Shown here in pieces: positions 24,231 to 37,300 of a stretch of DNA of 64,000 nucleotides. Position 1 is the stretch's first letter. Every line of letters starts with the position of its first letter. Location of the stretch: assembly GCA_022829145.1 (NCBI GenBank), contig CM040742.1:16482131-16546130 (forward strand), written 5' to 3'. The notes beneath the pieces were generated by a model, which saw only the letters and a list, made by a program, of their open reading frames with translations, did not search any database and was not told the origin of the DNA. The translations under genes were made by a program, and so were the position numbers. The DNA is from Albula goreensis. Taxonomy: Eukaryota; Chordata; Actinopteri; Albuliformes; Albulidae.

Positions 24231-25620
24231 GCTTGCTTGCTTAAATAATTCAAAGCCATATCTCAGGTATCCGGTCCTTTGAAGTGCTATCAACTCTCTA
24301 CAACCTCAGGCTTTGGCATTGACCGTAAACCCAGTGTGGCGACTTGTGTGTTTGTATGTATGTGTATTTGATGTCTCTGCTGATGTGATTGTGAGCTTGC
24401 ATTAAACCAGAGGTTGAGAGGTAAAACCACAATGAGTACCTGAAATACAGCAAAATTAAATTTGGATAGACTCATATAAGACATAAATTACATTAACAGA
24501 ACAGCTAATGACTAGACATCTTTGGGACCCTTAATCCTGTTCGTCCCTGGGCAAAGTATAAGGCCAGGGTACGTGCTGGTGGCCATCTTTAACTGCCCTT
24601 ACGAACATGTTTCATCATGACGATTACATCACAACCTCCTAAGTGCATTAGAGTTTGGGAATCAGATCATAGGGCCAGATAGTATAAGCTAACCCGTGAT
24701 TTGGGACTCAGTTCTGTGCCATGCTCTTTTTTTCTGAATGTGGAAAAAAAAACTAATTTCACAGATGAGTGAGTACGCTTTTGGTGGGGTTTGTGCTAGA
24801 CACGCCACACAGGATAAGATAGTTGCCTAATCCTCACACTTACGTTCCCCTTGACGAATGTTACAGCATGAAATTCAATAGGGGAAACAATATTTTAAGC
24901 ATTATGTTGCAAGATAAGAATAGATTCCCTCCTTCCCTTCCCCGTTCTGAACTCCCCCCTTTCCCTTTTTCACTTCTTTTCACAATATAGATACATCATA
25001 CAGCCCATGCCAATCAAAAGAAAACACTCGATTTACATCATGCAGACTGGCCAGAGAGGCCAGCAGAGAACCTAATTAACTGTTATAAACTAGTGTGCCA
25101 AACTGCAGTTACAGACTCCTGTTTCAAACTGCAGTTACAGACTACTGTTAAAGACTACTTTTCCCAAAATAATTCTTAGAGGTGGCCCTGGGGGGGTGCT
25201 ATGGTACTTGGGAGGGTGGGCATTGTGGGGTGGGGGTGGGGGCAAGACAGCTGAGAAATTTTGAAAAAGAGGGTGTTAAGTGTTGAAAGGGTTCTGGCCG
25301 TGTAATTCTGACTATGAAATGTATTGTTATAAACCTTTCTGGCACAGTGTTGAACAGTGTGTTGCAATTGTTAATGCGTGGTCTGCTTCGACTTTGATCA
25401 CGAAGAGTATATTTAAACTTTGCTGCTCTGCCAATGAGAACCCAAATTTGGCTGTGGTTTTGCCAACATTCTCTTGTTTCATGATTTTTCACAGCTGAAC
25501 TACAAGTTCATCAAAGCCTCTTTGAGTTAGCTGGGTCATCTCTCCTCCCAGCTCTACTGCAAGTCACCAATGAGCTGTACTATTCAGCACATCTTTCATA
25601 TGACTTAAACCCAAGATTTA
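24231..25620. other. Intergenic; small duplication and G tract
   Basis: Holds a 26-bp tandem duplication at about 25099-25150 (CAAACTGCAGTTACAGACT twice) and a G-rich tract at 25187-25244 with at least six runs of three or more G. No gene recognised. Confidence 0.45.
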
Positions 25621-25626
25621 AATATA

Positions 25627-25945
25627 CAGACGGTCCCCGCCTTACAATGCAGTTACGTTTCGATTAACCCATCGTAAGTGGAAAATATCATAAGTTAAAA
25701 ATGAATTTAATACATCTATTACCCCCAACCTACCAAACATCATGGCCTCACCTAGCCTACCTTAACCATGCTTAGAACACTTACATTAGCCTACAGTTGG
25801 GCAAAATCATTAACACAAAGCCTATTTTATAATAAGGTGTTGAATATCTTGTAATTTATTGAATGCTGTACTGAAAATGACGCTGTCGCACCATTGTAAA
25901 GTAGATCAATCGTAAGTCAGACCATCGAAACTCGGGGACCGTCTG
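25627..25945. mobile_element. Tigger/pogo-like MITE with TA target duplication
   Basis: A 319-bp element is flanked by TA on both sides (25625-25626 and 25946-25947). It begins CAGACGGTCCCCG and ends with the exact reverse complement CGGGGACCGTCTG; weaker inverted similarity continues inward (TTAC...ACG on both sides). It contains no transposase frame, so it is non-autonomous. TA duplication with a CAG start fits the Tc1/mariner-pogo superfamily. Read on the minus strand, internal phrases such as GCCCAACTGTAGGCTAATG and GGTAGGTT closely resemble a mammalian Tigger/MER2-type consensus as I remember it; that comparison is unverified. Confidence 0.75.
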
Positions 25946-26470
25946 TAATGACATGTTTCATTTTATTTAATATCAGATTCACTTTTTTGTGTAAGATTTG
26001 TCATAAATATTTGTTTAGGGTGGAAATTTTATATTTAACTTTTATACCCAGATTTGCATATTTGCCAAGCCTGAAAATTTAATGGAGATTTTCTCTTTAA
26101 TTTCCCTTAAATGTCTACTGCAGTGCAAAGCCACTACAGGTGTGGTCAAAGTCAGGCCTCAACTGCAAAATGACTCTTTCATTTTCTGAACAGAGAGGAC
26201 AGAATGCATCGACACAAGGGATATCATCATGCGACTACATTATTATTATTATTTTTAATAACTCCACCACACCTAAAAAAACACCACTGACCGACCCCCA
26301 GCTAAAGTGATCATATGCAGCCCGCAGCAGGGCGTACTGAGCATAAAATGAAAACTTTAACACTGGCAAAACTTCAAAGCACCTCAAGGCTCTAAAAATA
26401 CTTCTCACTGCACCAAAGTTGCTATGGGAATGTCAGTTTTTGAACAACTTCTGAACAATTCTCACATGGG

Positions 26471-26472
<2 letters not shown>

Positions 26473-26504
<32 letters not shown>
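26473..26504. repeat. (ATT)n microsatellite
   Basis: About ten perfect ATT units. Confidence 0.9.
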
Positions 26505-26511
26505 GGTACTA

Positions 26512-26678
26512 GTGTTTATTAACAGTATTAACATTGGTTATTATTATTATATATTAACACATTGATTCTTATTCTTATTCTTATTCTTATTCTTATTCTT
26601 ATTCTTATTCTTATTCTTATTCTTATTCTTATTCTTATTCTTATTCTTACTTGTGTTTATTAACAGTATTAACATTGG
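26512..26678. repeat. Hexamer (ATTCTT)n array between two copies of a 26-mer
   Basis: About 14 near-perfect ATTCTT units at 26565-26649 are bracketed by two identical copies of a 26-base sequence (GTGTTTATTAACAG followed by TATTAACATTGG) at 26512-26537 and 26653-26678. The first copy directly follows an (ATT)n run. The layout suggests a 141-bp tandem duplication inside which the hexamer expanded. Confidence 0.85.
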
Positions 26679-26679
26679 A

Positions 26680-29600
26680 TAACTACCGGAGAAGTTCAGG
26701 TTAAGAGCAGTAACACGGCACAGTTCTATGAATTTCCCAAACTCTACGTCCTGCTCTGCTCATTAATGCAGGGACTCCAGTTCAGTTATCTGTCCACACT
26801 TAACTATAAACACATAAAAAAGGGGATTTTGATTTTGAAATAACGTGAGAATGACAGGCAAACTTTCCACGCAGAGGGAGTTTGTTTCTAATCTGAACCA
26901 TCAGAAAGCCATTACAGCAGGCCTGTGTTGTATCAAGGAGTGAAGTGGTGCAATCTGTTGCGAGGCTCTGGCTCTTGCATAATGTGAAATTAAGCACCGC
27001 AGTTGTGTTCAGCTTCGCTCGATCACGTCTGGAATTTATTGCTCCTTTGTGATATCCCTGATCAAAAAAAACAAAACAAAAAAGAAAACACAAAACAAAC
27101 TGACTTGTATATCATTTAGTTTGGCTTGTCCAAATTCCTCCCTTGTCAAAACAAAAGTAAATGAATGAAACCAATGAAAAATCTGTCTTCAGTGCATGTT
27201 GCACTCAACCAAGAGTTTGCTATTTAGACTGACAACATCAGTTTCTAGAATTGAAACAAGCCAGAACGTGACAACTTATGTTTATTGATGTTAACTGATT
27301 ATGTTTATGAATAATAAAACTGCACCAAAACATTCATACTTTAGTCACTAATTTAAACCCAGAAACTGAATGAACACTGTAGCACCTTTTGGCGAGGATG
27401 AATTTGTTTTGTCCGAGACCAAAAAGAATTATGTTTATATCCGTGAACTTGAATGCGTTTACAATGTACTTTCCTTTATCATTTTGTTGTATGCATTTAA
27501 CCATTCTTTCCTAACCTGTTTTGTGTCGTGAACCTGCACACTTTCTTGTGTATTTTCATTATTATTATGTTCTCTAAATGTGGGGTTTCTATGAGGTTAC
27601 TTCTCTTATACTCATAATTTAAAAATACATTCTATTTTGGTAAGTGTGGTGGTGCATTAGAAAGTGTTAGAAACCATAAACCAAAAATATAAAAGCCAAA
27701 TATTAATATTGTCTATATGTTATTGAATCATGTGTGGTGGTATGAAAAATACATAATCATCATTTTTTAAATGTATTTCAGTATCATGGACAACCATGAC
27801 TTATTTTTTGTTGCTCAGTGCAAGGTTTGCAGCAAGGAAAAAAATAGATGACCTTGATCAGTCTGTTTACAACAAAAAGCAGAGAGTCTTATTCACTTGT
27901 CCCTAGAGGGATCTTAATATGAAGTGGATGTGCTTGGCCATGATCAATAAGCCTTCATTACCCAAAAGAACAGTAAGGAGAGCACTGGGCTTTGATAACC
28001 TCATTTGCAAGTGAAAATTACCCTCCAAGCTCAAATACGCAATGATAGTGCCACACATAATATTGAGTTCAAGCATCTGCTATTGATTGAAAGAAGAAAA
28101 CTTGGGATAACTTCCTTGGGAGTCCATAGGGGGCATATGGAAATGGGAAGGCCACAAATCCTAAGTATTAAGGGGTAGGCACACCTTGCACCACGGGAGA
28201 TCTTGGAAAGGCTGAGGAAAGGAGCAGCTGTCAAACAGAGAGAATTAGGTGTTTCTCAGGATGTTGATGTGGGATGCAGAATGGCTAACGTCAGTGGTTG
28301 CCATCCCTTAAAGATCGATGATGTACACAGGACCAGGACCTGTCTGAACCGGTTACGGCTGACGGGGGGTAAACTGATCGGCCCTGTCTCAATACTGCAG
28401 GAAACTGCTGATTTATGTTTACCGACCAAGTGTAGAGAAACTACAGAAACTCACGGTTTTAATTTCTGTTCCAAAGAAATCCGCAGAACAGTTCCCAGGA
28501 CCGCAGTTAGTGGTGTTACAATGGATTGAAAGTCTGTTGGAGTATTTTCTGGAACACAGCCTAGTTCCAGTCAAGAGTAAAATTTTCTTTTAGATCTTGT
28601 GGTCTTGATGGAGTTCTGTTTCTGAACCTGGAACAGTACAGCCCAATTAAAATCAAAGCTCAATTGGGAAACCTAATGGATCTTAATGAACCGATATGAC
28701 CCCTAAATAAGCAGATATTGGAACTTGTTGCCTTGTTGCATCTGGAAAATGATTCAGGTGAATATCATGGGATCTCAGCTTTTTATCATACAGAAAAAGA
28801 ACTTAAGCAAGACCCAGAAAAGGCCCAGAAAAGGCAAAGGCATTTAAGTCACAAAGCAGTGACTCAAAGCATTAACTTATTGTTTTCCAGCAGTTTCACC
28901 TAGCTATTCTCAGGACAAAAAAAAGGGATAAAGGGAGGGATGATGAGATGGTGAAGGACAGGTGACAGAAGTATGGAGAAAGGTAGGGTTTTAATACAGT
29001 GGTGAAGATTTAGCAGGTGAATGCTGCTGGTAACAGCTGAACTGAAAATTATATGGGCTATATAAACTTTGGAAAAAAAAATCAAAAAAGTATATTTTTT
29101 CTTGAGACTGTCCTGTTTTTCAAGGACAGCTCCTTAATAAATTCTAAACTTCATTTTTTTCAAGGTGGAAATTGCCTGTAAGTGCTGGTCCAGGAACAGT
29201 CTTTAATGTTCACTCTCAATTGGTTAAGCAAAGGCACCCATGGAAACCTGGATCCAGACCCATGGGCAACTACCATACTGGTAAATTTTCTGTTTGGCTG
29301 AAGTTAGTCAGAGGGGTGATGAGAAACATGGAAAAAATGATTGAAATGACCCCCCACATTAAAGAGAAATTCTCATTTATTTTCAAGTCTTATGATTGAC
29401 AAGTATGCTGCAGAGAAATAATATGAATACTCTTCTCCAAAATATTTATTTGGAACTTCAACAACAAAATGTTCTCAAACACAACAATGTGCTTCCTTTG
29501 AAATGGGAGAAGATGCGTTTCATCTCCGTGGAGGACGGTGCATTTGCGTGCTGTGAATGGGATGCAGGGCTTTGCTGTTTTCTCTGAGAATCTCCAGCCC

Positions 29601-29880
29601 ACGCTTGAACCCAAACATTTGACAAGGATAACAAGCTTTGCCTTTGAAAGGGACCAATACTGTGAGTGAGTCGGAACTCCAGGATCACATCTGAACCCCC
29701 AAGTCTCCTCCCCAAAACCCCCTGGAAAGTGGTACACCCTAACACCCCTTCTCTTCCTCTGTGGAACACCACTGCCATGGGAATTAGGACAAAGGGCACC
29801 CCCCCGCACGACACAAATGCACATTCCCCAATGAGGAAAACAGTATGAACATTCTGTACATGCAAAGCATGCTGGGAGAG
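26680..29880. other. Intergenic, no gene recognised
   Basis: Contains an A-rich tract at 27065-27105 and a short hairpin CTGTCCT/AGGACAG near 29108-29131. The open frames (the longest 166 codons, minus strand, 29390-29890, overlapping other frames) carry no recognisable domain. No transposon recognised. Confidence 0.4.
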
Positions 29881-29884
29881 AGCA

Positions 29885-30007
29885 GATCACACAGAAAGGG
29901 TCTCAATGCACCCTGATCCCAGTGCAGCTCCACCCTTGGGTAAGATCACACAGTGCAAGAAAGGGTCTCAATGCACCCTGATCCCAGTGCAGCTCCACCC
30001 TTGGGTA
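29885..30007. repeat. Tandem duplication of about 60 bp
   Basis: Two copies share GATCACACAG, AGAAAGGGTCTCAATGCACC and CTCCACCCTTGGGTAA. The second has a small insertion (TGCA) after CACACAG. Apart from that the copies are identical, so the duplication is recent. Confidence 0.9.
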
Positions 30008-30009
30008 AA

Positions 30010-31810
30010 GGATATAACTCTTATTAGCTGCCATCTCTGAGAGAATAAAATCAGGCATCTGATCTCCGGCAAAGTCTCATTCTATCTCCATGTACCATGC
30101 AATGAATACTGTCCCTTTGGTTTCCATGTACACGTTCATACATAATTTCCCACAATCCTCTCAGCTAATTTAAACAGTTAGTACCCAAGATTTCCTCCTC
30201 CTCTATCATTGAACATGAGATGAGTTAACAAGCTGGTAATATTGGTGGCTACCTGACTTTAATCATAAATAATCAATATCCAAACTAAAGAAGCAATTTA
30301 AATAGAAGTCATAAAAAGGATATGGACAATTTGTGATAATGTACAAAAACTTCCTGGATGGCAGTATGACAAAGCTAACCACATATAAGTTTAGACTAAA
30401 TTACTTTCTTAACGCTTATGAGTGTCACACATGATCCAAAAGGATTCTGAAATTGTAATCAGAAATGAACACAATTCTATCTTTGTCAGTGAGGATTGTG
30501 AGAGGTGACATTTTTCATGAATACATAACATGATAACCAAAGAGGAAGCATTAATTACTACATAACTGGAAACTTTCCAGAGTTGAGGTGCCATGAGGTG
30601 TCTCATTTTACTTTTCATACAGTATCTGAGTGATCCATTGCATTGGGCATTAGGATTGAGAGCCCTGATAAATCTGTAATGCTACCCACTTCCTTTCCTT
30701 GCCACCCCACCCTAAAGTCAGAACAAGAATAATGGTTCCCTGAGCTTGGCTCTGCGGTCAAGGTCAGTGAGCTAAACGTATCTCGCCATGTGAATGGTGA
30801 GGGCTGGGTGCCCGAAACCCCCCGAAGTGGACCCACTTGTACCTCCGCTATGTGAGAAACTCCCTGTTGCGTCTGAGAAACTTTCTTAACATGCTGTAAT
30901 CAGCAGACATTTCTCCCTGCAATTCATCTGAGAGGGGAAAATGATGCTGTCATAAAGTAAAGCTTTGTGGTTTTTTGTAAACAAATCCCAAAATAAAAGT
31001 TTTAGTGCAGATAGCTCTCATGACAATCTGACAGCTAACCTCCCCTGTGTGGAAACTGTCCACAGGAGATATTTCTCTCCTGAGAAAAAAAGAAAAAAAC
31101 TATGTTGGATCTTGAATGCCCTGACGTCTGAAGGAAAAGCCCAAAATATCTTCATACTTTGGGCAGACAACCTTTAAAACATGTTCATTTACTGTTATGC
31201 ATCATACGTTATGTGATGATAGATGTCTTACATGCTATTAAAAAAACAGCAAAGTCTTAGACAACAGATTCAGCCATCTGGGAAAATTGTTCTGACAGAG
31301 AAAACAAGAGAAAAAAATCTCCTCTCTAACATGTAAAACATATGACCATGACAAATTATTGCAGTGGTTATTTTTGCTGTCACAAACAATGTTAATTCAT
31401 TTTGTACATAAAGTCAGTTTAAGTGAAGATATTAATAATGTCAGTGAATGCTAAACAATGAATGTAAAAGCCCCCGGTAGCAAATTCAAATACACATTAA
31501 GAGGTCATTTTTATGTTTTGGTAAAATTTAGTCTTGTCGTGGTGAAATTGGCTATGCAGAACAATACAACATAACTGGTTTCATCTCCTCGCCTGAAAAT
31601 ACACAGTATTGGTGTCCCATTAACAAACCATACACAGAAAAGCAATGCCAAAGTGTGAAACTAAAATACGATTTCTTTTGCTAATTTGTATTTCTGTTTT
31701 TATAATTCAGTGATCACCTCCTTTGTTAAGGCTGTCATAATTTAATTTGAATCGCACCTTTTTAAAATAAAAAATAAATAAATTCCTAAAAATGATGAGC
31801 CTTGAGCTAT
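30010..31810. other. Intergenic, no gene recognised
   Basis: No coding, RNA or transposon signal recognised. Confidence 0.4.
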
Positions 31811-31812
31811 CA

Positions 31813-32154
31813 CATAATAATGACAGCACTGATAATCATGACTGCATCCCATAATAATGACAGCACTGATAATCATGGCTGCATCCCATAATAATGACAG
31901 CACTGATAATCATGACTGCATCCCATAATAATGACAGCACTGATAATCATGACTGTATCCCATAATAATGACAGCACTGATAATCATGACTGCATCTCTG
32001 TATCCCATAATAATGACAGCACTGATAATCATGACTGCATCCCATAATAATGACAGCACTGATAATCATGACTGTGCATCCCATAATAATGACAGCACTG
32101 ATAATCATGACTGCATCTCATAATAATGACAGCACTGATAATCATGACTGCATC
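31813..32154. repeat. 37-bp minisatellite, nine units
   Basis: Nine units contain CATAATAATGACAGCACTGA followed by TAATCATGACTGCATCC. Several boundaries vary: an extra TCTCTGTA before unit 6, TGTGCATCC before unit 8 and CATCTCA before unit 9. The units are contiguous with no unique spacers, so this is not a CRISPR-type array. Confidence 0.95.
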
Positions 32155-32919
32155 ACCTCAATATCAATTTTGCATTTACTTTGCATGATGGTAGTTTAGC
32201 TTTTATAGTACAGTACTATGTTTTTATTTATTTCATTATGTTTTATGTTTCATGGTTTTATGCTTTCTTTGGCATTGCAGTGAGGAGGTGATTTGAACCT
32301 GACAGACCTGACCAGCTGAATCACCCTGTGCTCACAAGCCAATTGAATCTTAATCAGCCTTTTCTGTCTCAGCAGAACTCCTTCTTCTTATCTGATATGC
32401 TCTGAAGCAAAAGACAAGGGTGGGAAGACAAGAGGGGGCGTGGGAGGGGAGGTGGGGAGGGGAGGGTGAAGAGCAGGGACGGGGGTGGAAGCACAGTCCC
32501 CGGTCGAGATCATCTGGGGGAGACTGACGCCAATCGATTGTTCGCGCTCCCCCTGCAGAGGTGATGCAATTAAACAGTAGGCATGGGGGCGTGGGGTCTG
32601 AACGAACTCGGTGATTTGATTTGGGTGGGGGCGGTGGAGAGTGCCGCAGAGTCCCGCAGTGTCACCGCAGCCCCTGTTTCTGGAGAGGAGACAGGCCCGA
32701 AATGATGGGTACTGAGTCAGCACTCTGCCCTGCCAAGCTGGCCTAGAACCATGTGGTCACTGTGTCCCACTCTCCCCCCTGCAGTCTAATTCACTTTAGT
32801 CTGATGTGTAAGAAGTACCAATTGCCAGAGATCCATCTTTATAGACAGTGGTAAAGGACTAATTCTCTCCTCTTCACCTCACTCTGCACTTCTATTTCCT
32901 ATAGCCATTTCAGCAGAAC

Positions 32920-32968
<49 letters not shown>
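32920..32968. repeat. (AAT)n microsatellite
   Basis: About 16 perfect ATA/AAT units; on the minus strand they create a spurious poly-isoleucine open frame. Confidence 0.95.
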
Positions 32969-32969
<1 letters not shown>

Positions 32970-33634
32970 ATGCATAACTATTTTGATAAGGCAACCTGTT
33001 TACATGTAAATGTGTAAAGAATGAAATGTATTTGTATGGATGTGTATATTTGTGTGTGTGCGTATGGTGTTTGTGAAATAAAATGAAACTCGCAGTACTG
33101 TCTGGATGGATTAATAATAATTCATTGGTCCTTTGATCATGATCAGAGACACTTACACTTTTCACACAAATATTTTCTGGTTTGCTGGTTGAATCCTTCA
33201 AAAAAAGTGTAAAGGAATGCCTGAGCACTGTTCCCCTTTAAAAATGTAAATCCGGGCCTTTGACATGTCTACATGTGGAGCTGCAGAGCTTTATCAGTGA
33301 GCAGACAGGAGCGGTACAGGAGCAGGCTCTAAGTGCAAGGTGCAGGTTTGGAACCGGGTGACTCACAGCTGTAGAGCTCTTCACACTATCTCTCTCAGTC
33401 TCAGCACTGAGCAGAACCTAATTAAAACCCTGTTTATCAACTGAGAAGAAACTGTGCACCCTTTGTAAATGAATTGTGCCTCGCAGTGCATGCTAATTTC
33501 CTGCTTAATTAAACATAGTTGAGGGTGGAGGGGGTTGGGGTTGGGGGGTCACGTTAAGCTCAGGTAAGCCAGTGGCTTTGGTAACAAAGAATACTGTGAT
33601 ATTAAAGAAGAAACCTTTCAAATGTTATATGTTT

Positions 33635-33673
33635 GTATGTGTGTGTGTGTGTGTATATATATACACACACACA
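33635..33673. repeat. Compound (GT)n(AT)n(AC)n microsatellite
   Basis: GT units, then ATATAT, then ACACAC. Because GT and AC arms flank an AT centre, the whole tract is self-complementary and could fold into a hairpin. Confidence 0.85.
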
Positions 33674-34299
33674 AAAAATGTAATAATAGAATATACATAC
33701 TGTATTTGCTATGCTTTAGTATGCAGTGTGTTGGCTTGATAAGACACATTCATGCCTTACAGTACAGTGAAAGTGTATTTTTCCACAAACTGATTTTGTG
33801 CATTTTTGCATGGAATGTTATTAGGTTGTGGTTGAAAATCAGTTTGTGAAAACTACATTGAAGATAATACCAAATACTTGAATGTTGCTTGCCCTGAAGT
33901 TGTTTTGACACTTGAATAGCCGAAGAATTATATGACTGCAAATCCCTGTATGTTGTTCTCGTGTACATGTGGTACTCCTGTGTTAGCAGGATGATCACCC
34001 CTGGGAAGATGAACTGCTGACCCAACTCCTCTCCATTTGGATGAAATGTCTCTGTGGTGAGAACTTCACTCTGATGATCAAAGCCAGAATTACTCAGATT
34101 TACATTAGGAGTGGCTGTCTGAAATTCGGCTTGATTGTGTAACAGAAGAATCCAAACAGTAGACCATAATTATCCCTTTATTTAGTCAGATAAAACGTTT
34201 TCCACTACTGAATATTGCATTATTGATTACTTCACACACCAAATAAATGAAAAATTTCCCCCCTTTCACACTCCCTTTATAGCACAGCTGTGTAGAAAA

Positions 34300-34391
34300 A
34301 CACCTGACCAAACTGGAAAATGTGCAAAATATGCAAAAATGCAGAAAAATCTGAAGGGGTGGGGCTTCACGAATACTTTTTCACAGTCCTG
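34300..34391 (-). mobile_element. Terminal fragment of a TA-inserting (Tc1-like) DNA transposon
   Basis: Read on the minus strand from TA at 34393-34392, the sequence starts CAGGACTGTGAAAAAGTATT and continues through a CCCC...CTTCAGATTTTTCTGCA stretch. This resembles the 'acagtgctgtgaaaaagtatt...cccttc...' end of a DNA-transposon family frequent in fish, as I recall it. I cannot find the partner end, so this appears to be a solo or decayed end. Confidence 0.4.
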
Positions 34392-34399
34392 TAAAAATG

Positions 34400-37300
34400 T
34401 CAAGACAGCCGCTGTTATAGCTTTGCAAGAGCTCTTTTGAAAGCCGCTGTGTATTAAATGTCATTTCAGAAGTTATGTAGACTTATACATGCATTCTCAG
34501 TGCTCTGTTCATGCACAATACTGATACATTTTTCTCTGAAGTAAAATATTTCTCTGGACATTCAAGACAAATGTATAATTTTACTGGGTGATGGACAGCC
34601 GCGTTTCCAGGCTAATAGCCTAGTCCTCTGCTGCACTCTTTTAACAGAGGCTGGATAACACCATGCCCATCTGGAAAAGCTCGGGGCCGAATCCTCATAC
34701 TGTGTGAAACACCGGGATGAAAAGAAAATAGAAAAGAGTCATGGACGAGGAAAAATTCCATAAAAGGCTATGAAACGAAAGCAGAGATGCTCGGGAATCC
34801 AATGCTAAACGAAGCCACATTAACAGTCCAATCCGTCCCTATCCAGAAAATTCTGTGAAGTGTGAGATCTTGTTGCGACCCCACAGTGTTCTGAAAACCG
34901 TTGTTACACAATACCTACGGTACCCCAGGGGTTCCCTGGGCAACAGCTGTTGGCATTACCCATGATGCAATGGGAGGGTGATGCCTCAAGCACCCCCACT
35001 GTTTCCCACAGTTTGTCATTGTCATGTTTGCTTAAAGTGCCAGGAACAGCAGTGGTGTGATACACTGAAAGCTTACCATTGCCTCAGCATAGGTAAACTA
35101 TTTGCGGAAATAGGATGTACTGCATCATATCAAAAATATATTTCAATTATTATTGTGTATTTAACCCTTTAGCTGTTTTCACTTTTTGGATCATTTGTTG
35201 CTATTTGCTGGGTCAAACAGGCTTAAGATATTATTGGGAATGTACAACAATACAACAATAAAAATAAGACAAATGTATGTTAAAATGAAATTTATATCAT
35301 ATTCAGTTCATTTTAGTCCTGTTTAGCTCTGTTGTGTAGTAATTTCTTAATAGGAACTACACCATGTAGTTTCAGGAAAAACATGAAGTATATTGTTTAT
35401 GTATTTTTTTATCTATTTCACCCGAATGCATCATGAGGTTTAAAGCACACTGAAATATATTACATCTCCATAAGCAATAATGACTTATGAGCAGGACTGT
35501 GGAAAAGCTGAAAAGCTTTGTCAGGGCCCTGCAGCACCCTCCACAACACTAATTGAGATCCAAGTGGCTCAAAGTAACTTTGTCAGAAGCAAAGAAGTGA
35601 TTAAACTGGAGACATGGGAATATTAATAGATTCCAAATTCAGTGTACTTTTAATGCACCGAACGAACTCAGGATATCAGGGTTTCAAAGTACTATTAGAG
35701 ATGGCACTAGTCTGCTCAATTTGTGGTCAGAAGCCTCCGAATCTTGTAACGTTTACATACAGATGGCAGGTTTTGGCACCATCCAAGGTTGGAAGTAAAT
35801 TTAGCCTTGAATTCCCTGTCATACTTTTTTATCTGTTTTATAATCATGTCTGGAAACCCCTGGAGACATTGCTGTAATTACACTTTAAACCCATATGCTC
35901 TCTTTTGAAATTTACCGTGGTGCTCTAGCCTTCGAACTCCTCCAGGCATAGGTTAAGCTTGTGTGTCACAGCTTTTCCACACACAATGTGATCTGAGCAT
36001 GGCAAACTATGTGCATCTGCCGTCTGAACATCCTGCTCAGCTTCCCTCTTTTTTTCCCCAAAGCGCTCATGAAAATGAGGGAAAATAAACTCGTTTTTTT
36101 AAATGATTTTTAAAGCACTTTTCCCAGGCTTGGGGCAATGCAACTGCAGATATAACATAGTGGAATATATCTGAGAAAATATATCTATGGAAGACCTAAA
36201 ATAACAGTGAACTAGAAAGTTTCAACACCAAATGTTTTGAATACTACAGCACAGTGAATATTAAATACATTTTAAAAACTGAACAAAAATAGATGATGTC
36301 TTCAGAGTGCAAAACAGGGTCTACTGAAACTATCTTTTAAAGAAGAGAAAAGATTTTTAAGAAGGGATTTAAATACAGCAATGTCAGATAGGTTATATCA
36401 AATTCAATTACTGCGTTGCATCGGGCAGGTAACCTGAGGAACAAATTTGGTATGTTGGGCAGGGGACAGGGTTTTGGTAATTGGTGATGAATATGAAGAT
36501 AGTTATGATAATTAATAAAGACCCGCTTGACTCATCCTGTTGTTTTTCATTGACAATATCCAGTAGTTCACAATAACCAAGGTCTGACATTTCAGGGTTA
36601 TTATCAGGATTTTGGCTGTGAATCTCAGTTTTTTTTAATCTTCTCTAAATTACTTCCCACATGCCCTGACGTCCATCCGTGCATATGTGACTAATGTGAC
36701 TAATGTGACCTGGCCTATCTGTTCATACAGTTACAAGCAAATAAAGTCACCATTTAACTTTCATTTAGTTCTGAGAACTCCTAGACCATCTCTATCTACT
36801 ACTGCTTTAGGGATATTTCTTTGAGTTAAACCGGGATGAAAGTTTGGCTGGTGTGGGCCTTTAAATCCAGACGGACAGAGGCAGTGCCGAAAGAGCCGCC
36901 TCGGTAGATTTTATGTCCAGGAGAATGACAAGATGATGAAGTACTTCTGTTTTGAACGAGAATCAGCTGGATTTTTCTTAACCTCGATACAAGCAAGATA
37001 TTTTCCTCACAAACCCAGTGAGTCATATTTTTGAAATTACTGATTAGCAATGCAGAGGGAGTCAAGAGAATATTTTGAGAATATTTTGATGAAAATGCAA
37101 ATGAAATCTTAGAAAAGTTAATGAAATCTTGGAAAAATAATTTTATGTAACATTACTCCCAATCTGCATGCAGCTTACTTGTGAATAAGAAGCAGGTTTG
37201 AGATTTGTTTAGGAATGTACTTCTCTGAACTTCTCTGAAATAATTTACTTTGTTCATACAGTCAGATTTTTTTTACTCAACTCACTCATGAGTACTCTCA

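Larger units (their letters stand above)
32155..34300. other. Intergenic; G tract and microsatellites, no gene
   Basis: A plus-strand G-rich tract at 32431-32468 has several runs of three to five G. A GTTCAAATC box-B-like motif occurs on the minus strand near 32295, without a credible SINE around it. The microsatellites are listed separately. Confidence 0.4.

Noticed and set aside
28203..28529. 108-codon plus-strand frame
   Set aside because: No recognisable domain, no splice-site pattern and ordinary composition; treated as chance.
29390..29890. 166-codon minus-strand frame
   Set aside because: Longest frame outside the receptor, but it overlaps another frame on the same strand, part of it lies near a tandem duplication, and no family features are visible.
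31813..32154. Possible CRISPR-like array
   Set aside because: Units are contiguous without unique spacers and the genome is eukaryotic.
32290..32310. Box-B-like motif on the minus strand as a SINE head
   Set aside because: No box A, body or tail in the right places.
32899..33228. Frame with poly-isoleucine tract
   Set aside because: Product of the (AAT)n microsatellite.
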